Assembly: GCF_004366635.1 (NCBI RefSeq)
Contig: NZ_SORN01000004.1
Span: 186,001 to 250,000 of the forward strand
Source of the DNA: Roseinatronobacter bogoriensis DSM 18756
GTDB lineage: Bacteria > Pseudomonadota > Alphaproteobacteria > Rhodobacterales > Rhodobacteraceae
Length of the DNA: 64,000 nucleotides
Reading direction: 5' to 3'
Below are positions 17,631 through 26,518 of the stretch, piece after piece; positions within the stretch are counted from its first letter, which is position 1; every line of letters begins with the position of its first letter. Both the position numbers and the translations under genes were made by a program. The notes beneath the pieces were generated by a model. The model saw only the letters and a list, made by a program, of their open reading frames with translations. It searched no databases and was not told where the DNA came from.

Positions 17631-19007
17631 TTACATTGCGCCTGTCACGGCATCCAGCGCGTCGCGCGTGACTTCGACAACCTTGTCGGCTTCGGCTGGT
17701 GTCATGCATAGCGGCGGTGCAAAGCCGATGATCTCGCCCTGTGGCATTGCGCGCGCAATCACGCCGCGTTTGACCATCTCGCCCACCACCTGCGCCGTGA
17801 CCTTTTCGGCCGCGTCGAAATCAACACCCGCGCCGGGGTCGCGCTGCAATTCGACAGCGGCCAGCATCCCGTCGCCACGCACGTCGCCCACGAAACGGTG
17901 ATCTTTCAGCGCGGCCGCCATGGCATTGCGGAAATAGGCGCCTGTGTCGCGCGCATTCTGCACCAGTCCCAATTCATCGACCAGCTTCAGGTTTGCCACC
18001 CCTGCCGCAGCCCCGATGGGGTGGGCGGAATAGGTCCAGCCATGACCGAAGGGGCCGAATTTATCGGTGCCCTCTTCCAGCACCTTGTACAGATCATCAC
18101 TGACGATGGAGCCGGAGAGAGGGGCATAGGCCGAGGTCAGACCCTTGGCAATGGTAATGATATCGGGTTTGATCCCGTAATGGGTGGAACCCATCATCGT
18201 TCCCATCCGGCCAAAGCCGGTAACAACCTCATCCGTGATCAGCAGAATATCATGCTTTTTCAGAATTGGCTGAATCGCGTCCCAGTAGCCTGCGGGTGGT
18301 GGAACGATACCGCCAGTGCCCAGCAGGGGTTCCGCGATAAAAGCGCCGATCGTGTCCGCACCCTCGCGCTCGATCAGCTCTTCCAGCTTGGCGGCGCAAT
18401 GCGCCGTGAATGCATCTTCTGACATGGCAGGGTCAGGGCGGCGGAAATAATACGGCGCTTCAGTATGGACTACCTCGGCCATCGGCAGGCCGAATTTGTT
18501 GTGAAATGGCACCAATCCCGTCATCGAGCCGGTAATCAGCCCCGACCCGTGATAACCACGCCAGCGTGAGATAATCTTACGCTTTTCGGGGCGGCCCAGC
18601 ACGTTCTGGATATACCAGACAAGTTTGACATTTGTTTCATTCGCATCTGATCCGCCCAGCCCGAAATAGACCTTGTTCATATGCGCAGGCGCGCGTTCGG
18701 CCACCATATGCGCGAGCGTAATCGATGCCTCGGTGCCGTGACCTACATAGGAATGATAGTAGGCCAGTTCATGCGCCTGTTTGGCGATTGCCTCGGCAAT
18801 CTCGGTGCGGCCATAGCCGACATTGACGCAATACAGACCGGCGAAGGCATCAAGCAGCTTTGTGCCGTCCCGGTCCTCAATATAACAGCCCTTCGCTGTG
18901 GTTACGATGCGCGTTGCGCTTTCGCCGCGCCCATGCTGGCCGAAATGTGTAGAGGGGTGCAGGAAATTCTCGCGATCCCATTGGTTTAGCTGGTCATTGG
19001 TCAGCAT
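17631..19007 (-). CDS. Class III aminotransferase (PLP-dependent omega-transaminase)
   Basis: A 458-aa fold-type I aminotransferase. Asp259 in LLITDEVVTGFGR and the PLP Lys288 in ITIAKGLTSAYAPLS are the cofactor residues, and GGSDANETNVKLVWY is the family turn near 118. The sequence type matches omega-transaminases of roseobacters that use amines such as putrescine, hypotaurine or beta-alanine with pyruvate. The true donor cannot be read from sequence. The frame is open upstream of 19007, but AGGA seven bases before this ATG and the start MLTNDQLNQWDRENF fit the family. It could act in diaminobutyrate degradation next to the DoeA-like gene; that is speculative. Confidence 0.88.
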   Translation of the reverse strand: MLTNDQLNQWDRENFLHPSTHFGQHGRGESATRIVTTAKGCYIEDRDGTKLLDAFAGLYCVNVGYGRTEIAEAIAKQAHELAYYHSYVGHGTEASITLAHMVAERAPAHMNKVYFGLGGSDANETNVKLVWYIQNVLGRPEKRKIISRWRGYHGSGLITGSMTGLVPFHNKFGLPMAEVVHTEAPYYFRRPDPAMSEDAFTAHCAAKLEELIEREGADTIGAFIAEPLLGTGGIVPPPAGYWDAIQPILKKHDILLITDEVVTGFGRMGTMMGSTHYGIKPDIITIAKGLTSAYAPLSGSIVSDDLYKVLEEGTDKFGPFGHGWTYSAHPIGAAAGVANLKLVDELGLVQNARDTGAYFRNAMAAALKDHRFVGDVRGDGMLAAVELQRDPGAGVDFDAAEKVTAQVVGEMVKRGVIARAMPQGEIIGFAPPLCMTPAEADKVVEVTRDALDAVTGAM

Positions 19008-19169
19008 GACACATCCTTTCTGGCAGCCCTTGGCAGGTGCCTTTTTCATAAAACTGTCGGGGGTGCGGCTGCACGATTCGGGCAGCCGTCTTGGCGCCAC
19101 CCTGCCGGAGGCGCGGGGGCAATGTCAAATACAGCTTCCGCTGCATCACAGCATAGCTCGGGATGTTTG

Positions 19170-19424
19170 TCAGGGATGGTGCTTGCGGGCCTTCAAGCGG
19201 TAGCTGCCTTCGGGCAGATCAAGTGCTGCTGCCAGTTCGCGTAGCTGCGACAGCGACAGGGTTATGACCACATCATCCTCGCGCCTTGGATCGAACTGGC
19301 GCAGTGTCACGCAATCCTCGAATGCGGTGATGATGACATCATCGCGCAGTGCCTCGGGGCTGGCTGCGCCTTCATCCACAAGGGTGATGATTGTCGCGTC
19401 GAAATCATGCTCGATGGTAAACAT
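19170..19424 (-). CDS. Conserved hypothetical protein (84 aa)
   Basis: An acidic 84-aa protein beginning MFTIEHDFDATIITLVDEG. Beta-rich segments (DVIITAFEDCVTLRQFD, DDVVITLSLSQLRELAAAL) end in a basic tail with YRLKARKHHP. I recognise it as a small protein common in Rhodobacterales without an assigned function. It is a lone leftward gene 162 bp upstream of the aminotransferase and may lie on the same transcript. Upstream of it is the intergenic repeat copy B. Confidence 0.6.
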   Translation of the reverse strand: MFTIEHDFDATIITLVDEGAASPEALRDDVIITAFEDCVTLRQFDPRREDDVVITLSLSQLRELAAALDLPEGSYRLKARKHHP

Positions 19425-19825
19425 AGGGCCAGCCTAAAGCAGGCCTGCATAGATGCAAGGAGAAAACCTGATCTGGCAGAAGTCGTGCCGCGCTGGACTT
19501 TTTGCAGATGGCGGAGGTATTGCCTCGCACAGGTTGTCTGCGGCTGCTTTCGGGACAAAGGGGACATAACGAGGCCGGGTGCACAGCCGCGCAGCGCAGG
19601 GCCGCGGTGCGGCGATCCAAGGTTTACTCTGTAGCGCTTTATACTGGCCAAGTCCCTGAAAGATCAGATCTGTGCGCTGGTCCCAGCCAAATCGCCGTGC
19701 CGAGGGGGCGGCCCGGCGATGCGCGGCGGCGCTTTGCGCCTTGATTCCGCGCCGGTCAAAGACTGCAACGCCCTCAATCCAGCCACTAACCCCTCATTGC
19801 GCCCGATTGTGTCAGCGCCAGACCA
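19425..19825. other. Intergenic region holding repeat copy B
   Basis: This 401-bp gap lies between the start of the 84-aa gene and the end of metG. No credible gene was found. Its centre (19583-19773) is repeat copy B in inverted orientation. The remaining 158 bp on the left should hold the promoter of the 84-aa gene; nothing distinct is visible there. Confidence 0.6.
19583..19773 (-). repeat. Dispersed intergenic repeat, copy B (inverted)
   Basis: On the minus strand this copy reads through the same ordered blocks as the other two: ATCGCCGGGCCGCC, TCGGCACGGCGATTTGG, GATCTGATCTTTC, TTGGCCAGTATAAAGCG and GGATCGCCGCACCGCGG. The internal hairpin ATCGCCGgGCCG-loop-CGGCaCGGCGAT is intact, with the loop ending in T instead of A. 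It lies wholly between genes. Confidence 0.8.
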
Positions 19826-21553
19826 CTAGGTCTGGCCTGAGAACTGCGCTTCCCATTCGGCGCGTTGGTCATCGGTGATCTTGGCAAACAGAACCTCTGG
19901 CACCGTGAACGCATGGCCAGCGGGCAACATGTTCAGCGCGCTTGCCACATCGTCCGGCCAGGACCAGTCATCGCAGTTGATCGCTTCCATGACGCGCGCA
20001 GCGGCATCAGGGATGAAAGGTTGAGAAATGACTGCATAAAACCGGATCAGGTTCAGCGACAACCGGATTTGCGCGGCTGCGCTCTCGGGGTCGGTTTTGA
20101 ATGTTGACCAAGGCGCGGCCTCTTGCAGATATTCATTGCCCAGCACCCAGAGCGCGCGCAAATCCTGTGCCGAACGGCGCACCATCATTGCGTCCATGAC
20201 CTTTTGGTAGCTGTCCAGACCTTTTGCAAGATCGTCCACAAGCTGCGCCTCTCGCGCGCCCAGTGCGCCCCCTTCCGGCACCACTTCGCCGAATTTGGAG
20301 CGGCAGAATTTTGTCACCCGGCTGACAAGATTGCCCAGCACATCCGCCAGATCCTTGTTTACCGAGGCTTGAAAATTCTCCCATGTGAACTCGCTGTCGT
20401 TGTTTTCGGGGGCATGTGACAGCAGCCACCAGCGCCAGTAATCGGCAGGTAGGATCGACAGCGCCTGATCCATGAACACGCCCCGTCCCAAAGATGTGCT
20501 GAACTGGCCGCCATCGTAATTAAGGTAGTTGAAGGATTTGATGTAATCCACCAGCTTCCAGGGTTCGGATTTGTCGAAATTCGCCCCCATCAGCGTCGCA
20601 GGGAAGCTGAGTGTGTGGAACGGCACATTGTCCTTGCCCATGAACTGCACATAGCGCACGTCATCTGCGCCCATATCTTCGCGCCACCAGCGCTGCCAGG
20701 CGCTGTCATCCAGCCCCTGTGCATCGGCCCATTCTGCGGTGGCGGCGATGTATTCGATAGGCGCGTCGAACCAGACATAGAACACCTTGCCGTCCATGCC
20801 CTGCCAGGGCGCACCGTCAAATTGCACCGGCACGCCCCAGTCCAGATCGCGCGTGATGCCGCGGTCTTGCAGGCCGTCCCCATCATGCAACCATTTCTTG
20901 GCAATCGAGGTGGTCAACACAGGCCAGCCCTGCTGGCTGTCAATCCACTGATCCAGTGTGTCGCGCAGCTTTGACTGGCGCAGGAACAGGTGTTTGGTGT
21001 CGCGCACTTCCAGATCGGTTGACCCAGAGATGGCAGAGCGCGGATTGATCAGGTCGATCGGGTCAAGTTGTTTGGTGCAGTTCTCGCACTGGTCCCCACG
21101 CGCGCGTTCATATCCGCAATTGGGGCAGGTGCCCTCGATATATCGGTCAGGCAGGAAGCGGCCATCTGCATTGGAATAAACCTGTTTCTCCGCGACCTCC
21201 TCGATCAGCCCGGCAGCGGCCAGTCTGGCGGCCAGATGCTGGGTCAACGTATGGTTACGCGCGCTGGATGATCGGCCGTAATGGTCAAAAGACAGCTTGA
21301 ACCCATTCGCCAACTCTGTCTGCACCGAATGCATCTCGGCGCAGTATTGCGCGACGGGCTTTCCCGCCTTTGCCGCCGCCAGTTCTGCAGGGGTTCCATG
21401 CTCGTCTGTCGCGCAGATGAACATCACCTCATGGCCCCGTGCGCGGCAATAGCGCGCATATAGGTCTGCTGGCAACTGACTGCCGACAAGATTGCCCAGA
21501 TGCTTGATTCCATTGATATAGGGCAGGGCAGAGGTGATCAGGATACGCGCCAT
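19826..21553 (-). CDS. metG: Methionyl-tRNA synthetase
   Basis: A 575-aa class I aminoacyl-tRNA synthetase that charges tRNA-Met. The HIGH-type motif appears as KHLGN in the first 30 residues. A zinc knuckle CPNCG...CENC lies near 145-165 and [12 protein letters not shown] marks the methionine pocket. The usual KMSKS loop reads [11 protein letters not shown], a variant without the canonical lysines. An in-frame ATG at 21580 exists, but GGGGA precedes the ATG at 21553, whose product starts [15 protein letters not shown] as expected. It is a lone leftward gene with fliI 65 bp upstream on the same strand. Confidence 0.95.
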   Translation of the reverse strand: MARILITSALPYINGIKHLGNLVGSQLPADLYARYCRARGHEVMFICATDEHGTPAELAAAKAGKPVAQYCAEMHSVQTELANGFKLSFDHYGRSSSARNHTLTQHLAARLAAAGLIEEVAEKQVYSNADGRFLPDRYIEGTCPNCGYERARGDQCENCTKQLDPIDLINPRSAISGSTDLEVRDTKHLFLRQSKLRDTLDQWIDSQQGWPVLTTSIAKKWLHDGDGLQDRGITRDLDWGVPVQFDGAPWQGMDGKVFYVWFDAPIEYIAATAEWADAQGLDDSAWQRWWREDMGADDVRYVQFMGKDNVPFHTLSFPATLMGANFDKSEPWKLVDYIKSFNYLNYDGGQFSTSLGRGVFMDQALSILPADYWRWWLLSHAPENNDSEFTWENFQASVNKDLADVLGNLVSRVTKFCRSKFGEVVPEGGALGAREAQLVDDLAKGLDSYQKVMDAMMVRRSAQDLRALWVLGNEYLQEAAPWSTFKTDPESAAAQIRLSLNLIRFYAVISQPFIPDAAARVMEAINCDDWSWPDDVASALNMLPAGHAFTVPEVLFAKITDDQRAEWEAQFSGQT

Positions 21554-21618
21554 TTTATTCCCCGGATTGCAGATTTGCACCCGTTTAGTCCAATTCGCTA
21601 CCCATGTGAAACACGTTT

Positions 21619-22971
21619 TCAGCCTTTGCGCGCTGCTTTGGTGCCGGGCGGTTGCGGTGTCGGCGGCTCAAGGCACTTTGCCAGCCGGGCAAATGACTGT
21701 TTGATCCCGCCGGGGGCCGCCTCGCCTATGAAGGAATCCAGCAGCGGCCAGACCTGAACTGCGCGATCCACACGCGGATCGGTTCCCTTTTCATAAAGCC
21801 CGGCCTGGATCATCATCTCGGCGCGGTCATAGGCCCCAAGCAGGCGCCTTGCCTCGCTGATGCGCGCGTTTTCTTCAGGGCGCGCACAATGCGGCAGCGA
21901 CCGACTGACCGAGCGCAGCACATCAATAGCCGGAAAGCGCCCGCGTTCGGCAATCGCACGGTCCATAACCACATGCCCGTCCAGAACCCCGCGCAGGATA
22001 TCGGCAACCGGTTCTTCCATGTCCGAACCCGCCACCAGAACCGTCATGATAGCCGTGATTGCGCCCACCCCGTCATGCCCCGGCCCGGCACGTTCTGCCA
22101 GCGCCGTGATCTGATGTGCGACCGAAGGCGGGTAGCCGCGCAAGCTTGCGTCCTCTCCTGCGGCAAGTGCGACTTCCCGGTGCGCTTCTGCCATGCGGGT
22201 AATACTGTCGGTCAGCAGAAGGACATGCTTGCCCTGATCGCGGAAATGCTCTGCAACGCTCATAGCAGCAGGCGCGCAGCGCCGCCGCGTCAGGGGTGGC
22301 TGGTCCGAAGTGGCTGTAATCACCACTGCGCGCTTCAAGCCGTCTTCGCCCAGCACATCCTCCAGAAACTCGCGCAATTCGCGCCCGCGTTCGCCCACCA
22401 GCGCGATGACCACGACATCGGCCTGCATCTGGCGGGCAAGATTGCCCAGCAGCATGGTTTTGCCAACGCCCGAGCCCGCAAACAGCCCAAGGCGCTGCCC
22501 TTCCACAACCGGCAGGATCGTGTCGAATACACACATGCCTGTCTCCAGCCGAGAACCCAAACGGCCGCGCCGTGCTGGCTCTGGTGGCTGCGCGCTCAGA
22601 TCGCGCGTGACGGCCCCGTTCAAAAGTGGGCGGCCGTCCAGCGGGGTCCCGAACGGGTCGATAACGCGACCGATCCAACTGTCATCGGGGGAAATGCCGC
22701 GCGCTGGGCGATATTCCGCGCGGTCGCCGATGGCCAGCCCGTCGCGTGGTCCATTGGGTAAGGCCAGCGCTTCGTCTTGCGTCAAGCGCAGGATTTCGGC
22801 GCCAATGCGTGCACCGCAGCGGGTATCAATGTCCAGCCAGTCCCCAATGCGCGCCGCATCTGTCAATCCGCGCACGGCGACAAGTTGTCCGTCAATTCGG
22901 GTGATCCGCCCAGATACTCTTATCGGGCGCAGATGGGCGATTTGCGCGCGCATATCATCAAAAAGATTCAT
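21619..22971 (-). CDS. fliI: Flagellum-specific ATPase FliI
   Basis: A 450-aa ATPase of the flagellar type III export apparatus, related to F1-beta. Walker A is GSGVGKT, Walker B is [18 protein letters not shown], and the family stretch [18 protein letters not shown] follows. The frame is open far upstream through the divergent flgB gene, but the ATG at 22971 has GAGGGA upstream and gives the normal length and N-terminus ([16 protein letters not shown]). It is divergent from flgB with 99 bp between, so a shared regulatory region is likely. The partners FliH and FliJ are not clearly identified nearby. Confidence 0.93.
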   Translation of the reverse strand: MNLFDDMRAQIAHLRPIRVSGRITRIDGQLVAVRGLTDAARIGDWLDIDTRCGARIGAEILRLTQDEALALPNGPRDGLAIGDRAEYRPARGISPDDSWIGRVIDPFGTPLDGRPLLNGAVTRDLSAQPPEPARRGRLGSRLETGMCVFDTILPVVEGQRLGLFAGSGVGKTMLLGNLARQMQADVVVIALVGERGRELREFLEDVLGEDGLKRAVVITATSDQPPLTRRRCAPAAMSVAEHFRDQGKHVLLLTDSITRMAEAHREVALAAGEDASLRGYPPSVAHQITALAERAGPGHDGVGAITAIMTVLVAGSDMEEPVADILRGVLDGHVVMDRAIAERGRFPAIDVLRSVSRSLPHCARPEENARISEARRLLGAYDRAEMMIQAGLYEKGTDPRVDRAVQVWPLLDSFIGEAAPGGIKQSFARLAKCLEPPTPQPPGTKAARKG

Positions 22972-23008
22972 CCGATTCCCTCTGCTCAGACACTCAGTTG
23001 CACTGTGG

Positions 23009-23032
23009 TTACCGATCCTTAAGCGAATCGGT
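23009..23032. promoter_or_regulatory. Candidate operator between fliI and flgB
   Basis: The divergent 99-bp gap holds an inverted repeat ACCGAT (23011-23016) and ATCGGT (23027-23032). It overlaps a CtrA-like TTAA-N6-GTAA arrangement (minus strand, 23022 to 23009). Flagellar genes of this class are CtrA controlled in Rhodobacterales. The spacing is one base short of the classical TTAA-N7-TTAAC, so this is only a candidate. Confidence 0.35.
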
Positions 23033-23070
23033 CTTAAAGACTGGTGTATAGCTTGATGGGAGAAACCCTG

Positions 23071-23451
23071 ATGTTCGACATACCAGATGTGATGCGCACG
23101 GCGCAGGGCATGGCGCGCCATGCAGCCGCCCGACAAGTGGTGATTGCCGAGAATATCGCACATGCCAATACACCGGGCTATCGCGCCCGTGATCTTGCTG
23201 ATTTCTCTGCCACCTATGCCGGGGCTGGCAAGATGCTGGCGACCAGACCCGGACATTTGGACGCTGGGTCGCAGCATCAGGCGGCCCTCGTCACAGTTGA
23301 TAGTGATGCGCCCGCCCGTTCGCCCAATGGTAACACCGTGTCGCTGGAGCGCGAAATGATGCGCGCCGCGCAAAACCGCCAAAGCCATGATCTGGCCCTT
23401 GCTGTCTATAGTTCCGCGCGCGGTGTTTTGCGCGCGGCGCTTGAACGATAA
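23071..23451 (+). CDS. flgB: Flagellar basal-body rod protein FlgB
   Basis: A 126-aa proximal rod protein with the rod-family motif NIAHANTPGYRARDL in the N-terminal third and the helical C-terminal end with NTVSLEREMMRAAQN. It is exported by the flagellar apparatus and polymerises in the periplasm. GGGAG eight bases before ATG 23071 decides the start over in-frame codons from 23044. It opens the rightward operon flgB-flgC-fliE-fliQ-flgF-flgG-flgA-flgH-fliL-like. The gap to flgC is 12 bp. Confidence 0.92.
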   Translation: MFDIPDVMRTAQGMARHAAARQVVIAENIAHANTPGYRARDLADFSATYAGAGKMLATRPGHLDAGSQHQAALVTVDSDAPARSPNGNTVSLEREMMRAAQNRQSHDLALAVYSSARGVLRAALER

Positions 23452-23463
23452 GGGGGCGCGCAG

Positions 23464-23856
23464 ATGTCTGACCTGTTCAGCAGTTTCTCAATCGCCGCTT
23501 CGGGCATGGAATCGCAGGCGCGTCGCCTGCGCCATGTTTCGGAAAACATCTCGAATGCCGACACGCCGGGGTATCGGCGAAAAACAGTGAATTTTCATGC
23601 AGAAACCGACCGCGCAACTGGCGTGTCGCGGGTGCAGGTGGGGCCGGTGCAACTGGACCCACGTGAATTGCCCCGGATTTATGATCCCGGCCACGCCCTG
23701 GCGGATGAGAACGGGTTCTACAATGGCTCCACCGTCGATCTGATGATCGAGGTCGCCGACGCACGCGAAGCAGGCCGCAGCTATGAAGCGAATTTGCGCG
23801 TCTTTGACCAGACAAGACAGATGGCGCAAGGGCTTCTCGATCTTCTCCGCCGCTGA
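23464..23856 (+). CDS. flgC: Flagellar basal-body rod protein FlgC
   Basis: A 130-aa proximal rod protein of standard length. The N-terminus MSDLFSSFSIAASGMESQARRL and NISNADTPGYRRKTV form the rod/hook-family signature. The C-terminal helix (EAGRSYEANLRVFDQTRQM) contributes to axial packing. It is second in the operon, with GGGGGCGC upstream of the start and a 16-bp gap to fliE. Confidence 0.94.
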   Translation: MSDLFSSFSIAASGMESQARRLRHVSENISNADTPGYRRKTVNFHAETDRATGVSRVQVGPVQLDPRELPRIYDPGHALADENGFYNGSTVDLMIEVADAREAGRSYEANLRVFDQTRQMAQGLLDLLRR

Positions 23857-23872
23857 GTGACACGCAAGGATC

Positions 23873-24175
23873 ATGACAATGACCATACACCCGACAATCG
23901 CATCGAACGCCTATAATCACGCACGGATGGCAGCCGCCCCCGCGCCAACGCAGCCCCCAGTGCGAAGTGAGGCCAGCTTTGGTGCTTCGCTGGGCAGTTT
24001 TGTCGACAGCCTGCATCAGGCAGAAATGACGGCCACCAACTCGATGGTATCTGGCGCAGACCCACATGCACTGGTCGAGGCGCTGGCAGCCACTGAAATT
24101 GCTGTCGAAACAGCCGTGGCCGTGCGCAACAAGGTGGTCGAGGCTTATCTCGAAATCCTCAGGATGCCGGTGTAA
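23873..24175 (+). CDS. fliE: Flagellar hook-basal body complex protein FliE
   Basis: A 100-aa protein linking the MS ring to the rod. The typical FliE parts are SFGASLGSFVDSLHQAEMTA in the middle and the C-terminal LAATEIAVETAVAVRNKVVEAYLEILRMPV. Its place between flgC and fliQ supports the call. The product could start at either of two ATGs (MTMTI or the inner MTI); the first is used. The stop is 3 bp from the fliQ start. Confidence 0.92.
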   Translation: MTMTIHPTIASNAYNHARMAAAPAPTQPPVRSEASFGASLGSFVDSLHQAEMTATNSMVSGADPHALVEALAATEIAVETAVAVRNKVVEAYLEILRMPV

Positions 24176-24178
24176 GTC

Positions 24179-24445
24179 ATGGATGAAACCCAGCTTTTTG
24201 ACACGCTTCGCATGGGGCTCTGGGTCGCAACCCTGATTTCTGTGCCAATCCTGAGCGCCGCGCTTGTCTCCGGACTCGTGGTCGGTCTGTTTCAGGCATT
24301 AACCTCGATTCAGGAAATGACCCTGACATTCGTGCCCAAGCTGGCCGCCATCGTTGTCGTCTATTGGGTCTCGATGAGTTTCATGACTTCGACATTGGTC
24401 GATTTCTTTCAGGCCGAGATCGTGCCGCGGATAGCGGGGTTCTGA
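24179..24445 (+). CDS. fliQ: Flagellar export protein FliQ
   Basis: An 88-aa inner-membrane component of the export gate. Two hydrophobic helices are evident: VATLISVPILSAALVSGLVVGLFQ and the second around LAAIVVVYWVSMSFM. The linker LTSIQEMTLTFVPKL is the strongly conserved FliQ signature. It is in the operon between fliE and flgF, with only 2 bp to the flgF start. FliR and FlhB, which complete the gate, are encoded on the opposite strand about 5 kb away. Confidence 0.95.
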   Translation: MDETQLFDTLRMGLWVATLISVPILSAALVSGLVVGLFQALTSIQEMTLTFVPKLAAIVVVYWVSMSFMTSTLVDFFQAEIVPRIAGF

Positions 24446-24447
24446 AC

Positions 24448-25164
24448 ATGGATAATGCCGCCTATATCACATTGACGCGCATGTCGGGCCTGCGGCGCGA
24501 GATGCAGGTTGTGGCGAACAATATCGCCAATGCAACGACAGCGGGCTACCGCCGAGAAGGGATGATTTTCTCGGAATATGTTGTGCGTGCTGACCGCGAC
24601 GAACCTTCGCTTTCGATGGCGCTGGGCAATGCGCGCCACAGCTTCCAGATGCAGGGTGCGCTGTCGCAGACGAATGGGGCATTTGATTTCGCCATCGAGG
24701 GGGAGGGGTTTTTCCAACTCGAGACCGCGCAAGGCCCACGGCTGACACGGGCAGGCATCTTCACCCCGAACGAGGCGGGAGAGCTGGTCAATATGGACGG
24801 CCATCGGTTGCTCGATGCGGGTGGGGCAGCGATATTCGTTCCCCCCGATGCAAAATCAATCGAGATGGCGCGCGACGGAACCCTGTCAGCAGATGGGCTG
24901 CCTTTTGGCCAGGTGGGGCTTGTCCGACCCGTTGATCCGGTCACGATGAGCCGGGCAGCCGGCACCATGTTCGAGGTTGACGGCCCGATAGAGCCGGTCG
25001 AGGCGCCGGTTTTGTTGCAAGGCTTTATCGAGGAATCGAATGTCGATCCGGTCTTGGAACTGACCCGCATGATCGAGGTGCAGCGTGCCTATGAGCGCGG
25101 CCAGAGCCTGCTCGAACGCGAAGACGAGCGCATCAAATCCGTAATCCAGACGCTTGGCCGCTGA
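24448..25164 (+). CDS. flgF: Flagellar basal-body rod protein FlgF
   Basis: A 238-aa proximal rod protein. The N-terminus MDNAAYITLTRMSGLRREMQ, NNIANATTAGYRREGM and FDFAIEGEGFFQLE are typical. The C-terminal FIEESNVDPVLELTRMIEVQRAYE is shared with FlgG. The frame stays open upstream within fliQ, but ATG 24448 gives the standard start. It is followed by flgG after 19 bp. Confidence 0.94.
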   Translation: MDNAAYITLTRMSGLRREMQVVANNIANATTAGYRREGMIFSEYVVRADRDEPSLSMALGNARHSFQMQGALSQTNGAFDFAIEGEGFFQLETAQGPRLTRAGIFTPNEAGELVNMDGHRLLDAGGAAIFVPPDAKSIEMARDGTLSADGLPFGQVGLVRPVDPVTMSRAAGTMFEVDGPIEPVEAPVLLQGFIEESNVDPVLELTRMIEVQRAYERGQSLLEREDERIKSVIQTLGR

Positions 25165-25183
25165 TTTTTCAGGAGAGACAAAT

Positions 25184-25969
25184 ATGAAATCACTTCAGAT
25201 CGCCGCGACCGGGATGAGCGCGCAGCAAATGCGGGTGGACACGATTGCCAACAACCTCGCGAATATGAACACCACGGGTTATAACGCGCGGCGCGCGGAT
25301 TTTGCGGATCTGCATTATCAGCAATTCGCCCGCGCGGGTTCAATCGCGGCCTCTGATGGAACTGTCTTGCCAACAGGTGTGCAAGTCGGGCTGGGGGTGC
25401 GCCCGGCCTCGGTCAGCATGCAGATCCAGCAAGGCGCGTCTCTACAGACAGGCGGTGATCTCGATATTGCAATCGAAGGCAGGGGCTATCTGGAAGTGAC
25501 CTTGCCTGACGGTCAGGCCGGATACACCCGTGACGGCGGTTTGAAACGAACCGGTGAGGGTTTGATCGTGACCGCGGACGGGTTCGAAGTTGTGCCCGGA
25601 ATTGTCATCCCGAATGATACGCGTGCCATTTCGATCAACGCGCAAGGTGAGATCTATGGCTATTTCGCAGGCCAGGTCCAGCCTCAGATGTTAGGCCAAC
25701 TCAGCCTCGCCAGCTTTGCAAATGAAAAGGGGCTGGAGGCGATAGGCTCGAACCTTTTTCTTGAGACAGCGGCCTCGGGTGCTGCGGTTGTTGGTGTGCC
25801 GGGAACCGACGGGCTGGGCACATTGCGCCAAGGCTATCTTGAAGAAAGCTCTGTCGATCCGGTGCGCGAAATGACCGAATTGATCAAGGCGCAGCGCGGA
25901 TACGAGCTGAACTCCAAGGTCATCTCGGCAGCAGACCAGATGATGGCCGCAACCACACAGGTGCGCTGA
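25184..25969 (+). CDS. flgG: Flagellar distal rod protein FlgG
   Basis: A 261-aa distal rod protein of standard length. It has MKSLQIAATGMSAQQMRVDTIANNLANMNTTGYNARR at the N-terminus in the FlgG style (shown here only as key blocks: IAATGMSAQQ, NNLANMNTTGYNA). It also has LDIAIEGRGYLEV and the C-terminal YLEESSVDPVREMTELIKAQ. AGGAGAG precedes ATG 25184. The stop overlaps the flgA start as TGATG, which couples translation. Confidence 0.95.
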   Translation: MKSLQIAATGMSAQQMRVDTIANNLANMNTTGYNARRADFADLHYQQFARAGSIAASDGTVLPTGVQVGLGVRPASVSMQIQQGASLQTGGDLDIAIEGRGYLEVTLPDGQAGYTRDGGLKRTGEGLIVTADGFEVVPGIVIPNDTRAISINAQGEIYGYFAGQVQPQMLGQLSLASFANEKGLEAIGSNLFLETAASGAAVVGVPGTDGLGTLRQGYLEESSVDPVREMTELIKAQRGYELNSKVISAADQMMAATTQVR

Positions 25970-26412
25970 TGAAATGGGTCATGCTTATTGTCTTGCTCTG
26001 GTCCCCTGCTTTGCAGGCCGAAACACTTGTTGCGACCCGCCTGATCCGGGCGACCGAAGTGATCGGCTCTGGTGACGTGATGCTGCATGAGGCGCATGTG
26101 CCGGGCGCTGCAACACGGGCAGAGCAGGTTGTCGGGCTGGAAGCGCGCGTTGCGATCTATCCCGGAAGGCCGGTCCGATTGTCTGACCTTGGTCCGGCAG
26201 CGGTCGTCGAACGGAATGAAACCGTGCGCATGGTTTACCGGCAAGGCACGCTGACGATTCTGTCAGAGGGCCGCGCGCTGGAACGTGCGGGACTCGGGGA
26301 TTCGCTGAATGTGATGAACCTTGCCTCTCGGCAGACCGTGCAAGGCATTGTCAATTCAACGGGTCTGGTCGAGGTTTTCGGGTCTTCTGACCCGTTTGGC
26401 CGGGGACAATAG
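25969..26412 (+). CDS. flgA: Flagellar P-ring assembly chaperone FlgA
   Basis: A 147-aa periplasmic chaperone for P-ring assembly. A signal peptide is clear (MKWVMLIVLLWSPALQA, cleavage after ALQA). The rest has the SAF-like domain: RLIRATEVIGSGDV, YPGRPVRLSDLG and the C-terminal ASRQTVQGIVNSTGLVEV. It is shorter than gammaproteobacterial FlgA, as is usual in alphaproteobacteria. The start overlaps the flgG stop. FlgI, its P-ring client, is not in the window. Confidence 0.9.
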   Translation: MKWVMLIVLLWSPALQAETLVATRLIRATEVIGSGDVMLHEAHVPGAATRAEQVVGLEARVAIYPGRPVRLSDLGPAAVVERNETVRMVYRQGTLTILSEGRALERAGLGDSLNVMNLASRQTVQGIVNSTGLVEVFGSSDPFGRGQ

Positions 26413-26518
26413 ACTGGTCATGATCACCGCGCTGGCACCCTCAACCGAAACACGCGCAAAGCGGCGGCTTTATTTTCGGCACCCCTTTGCTTCCCATCAT
26501 CTGAAAAGGAATTCCGCC

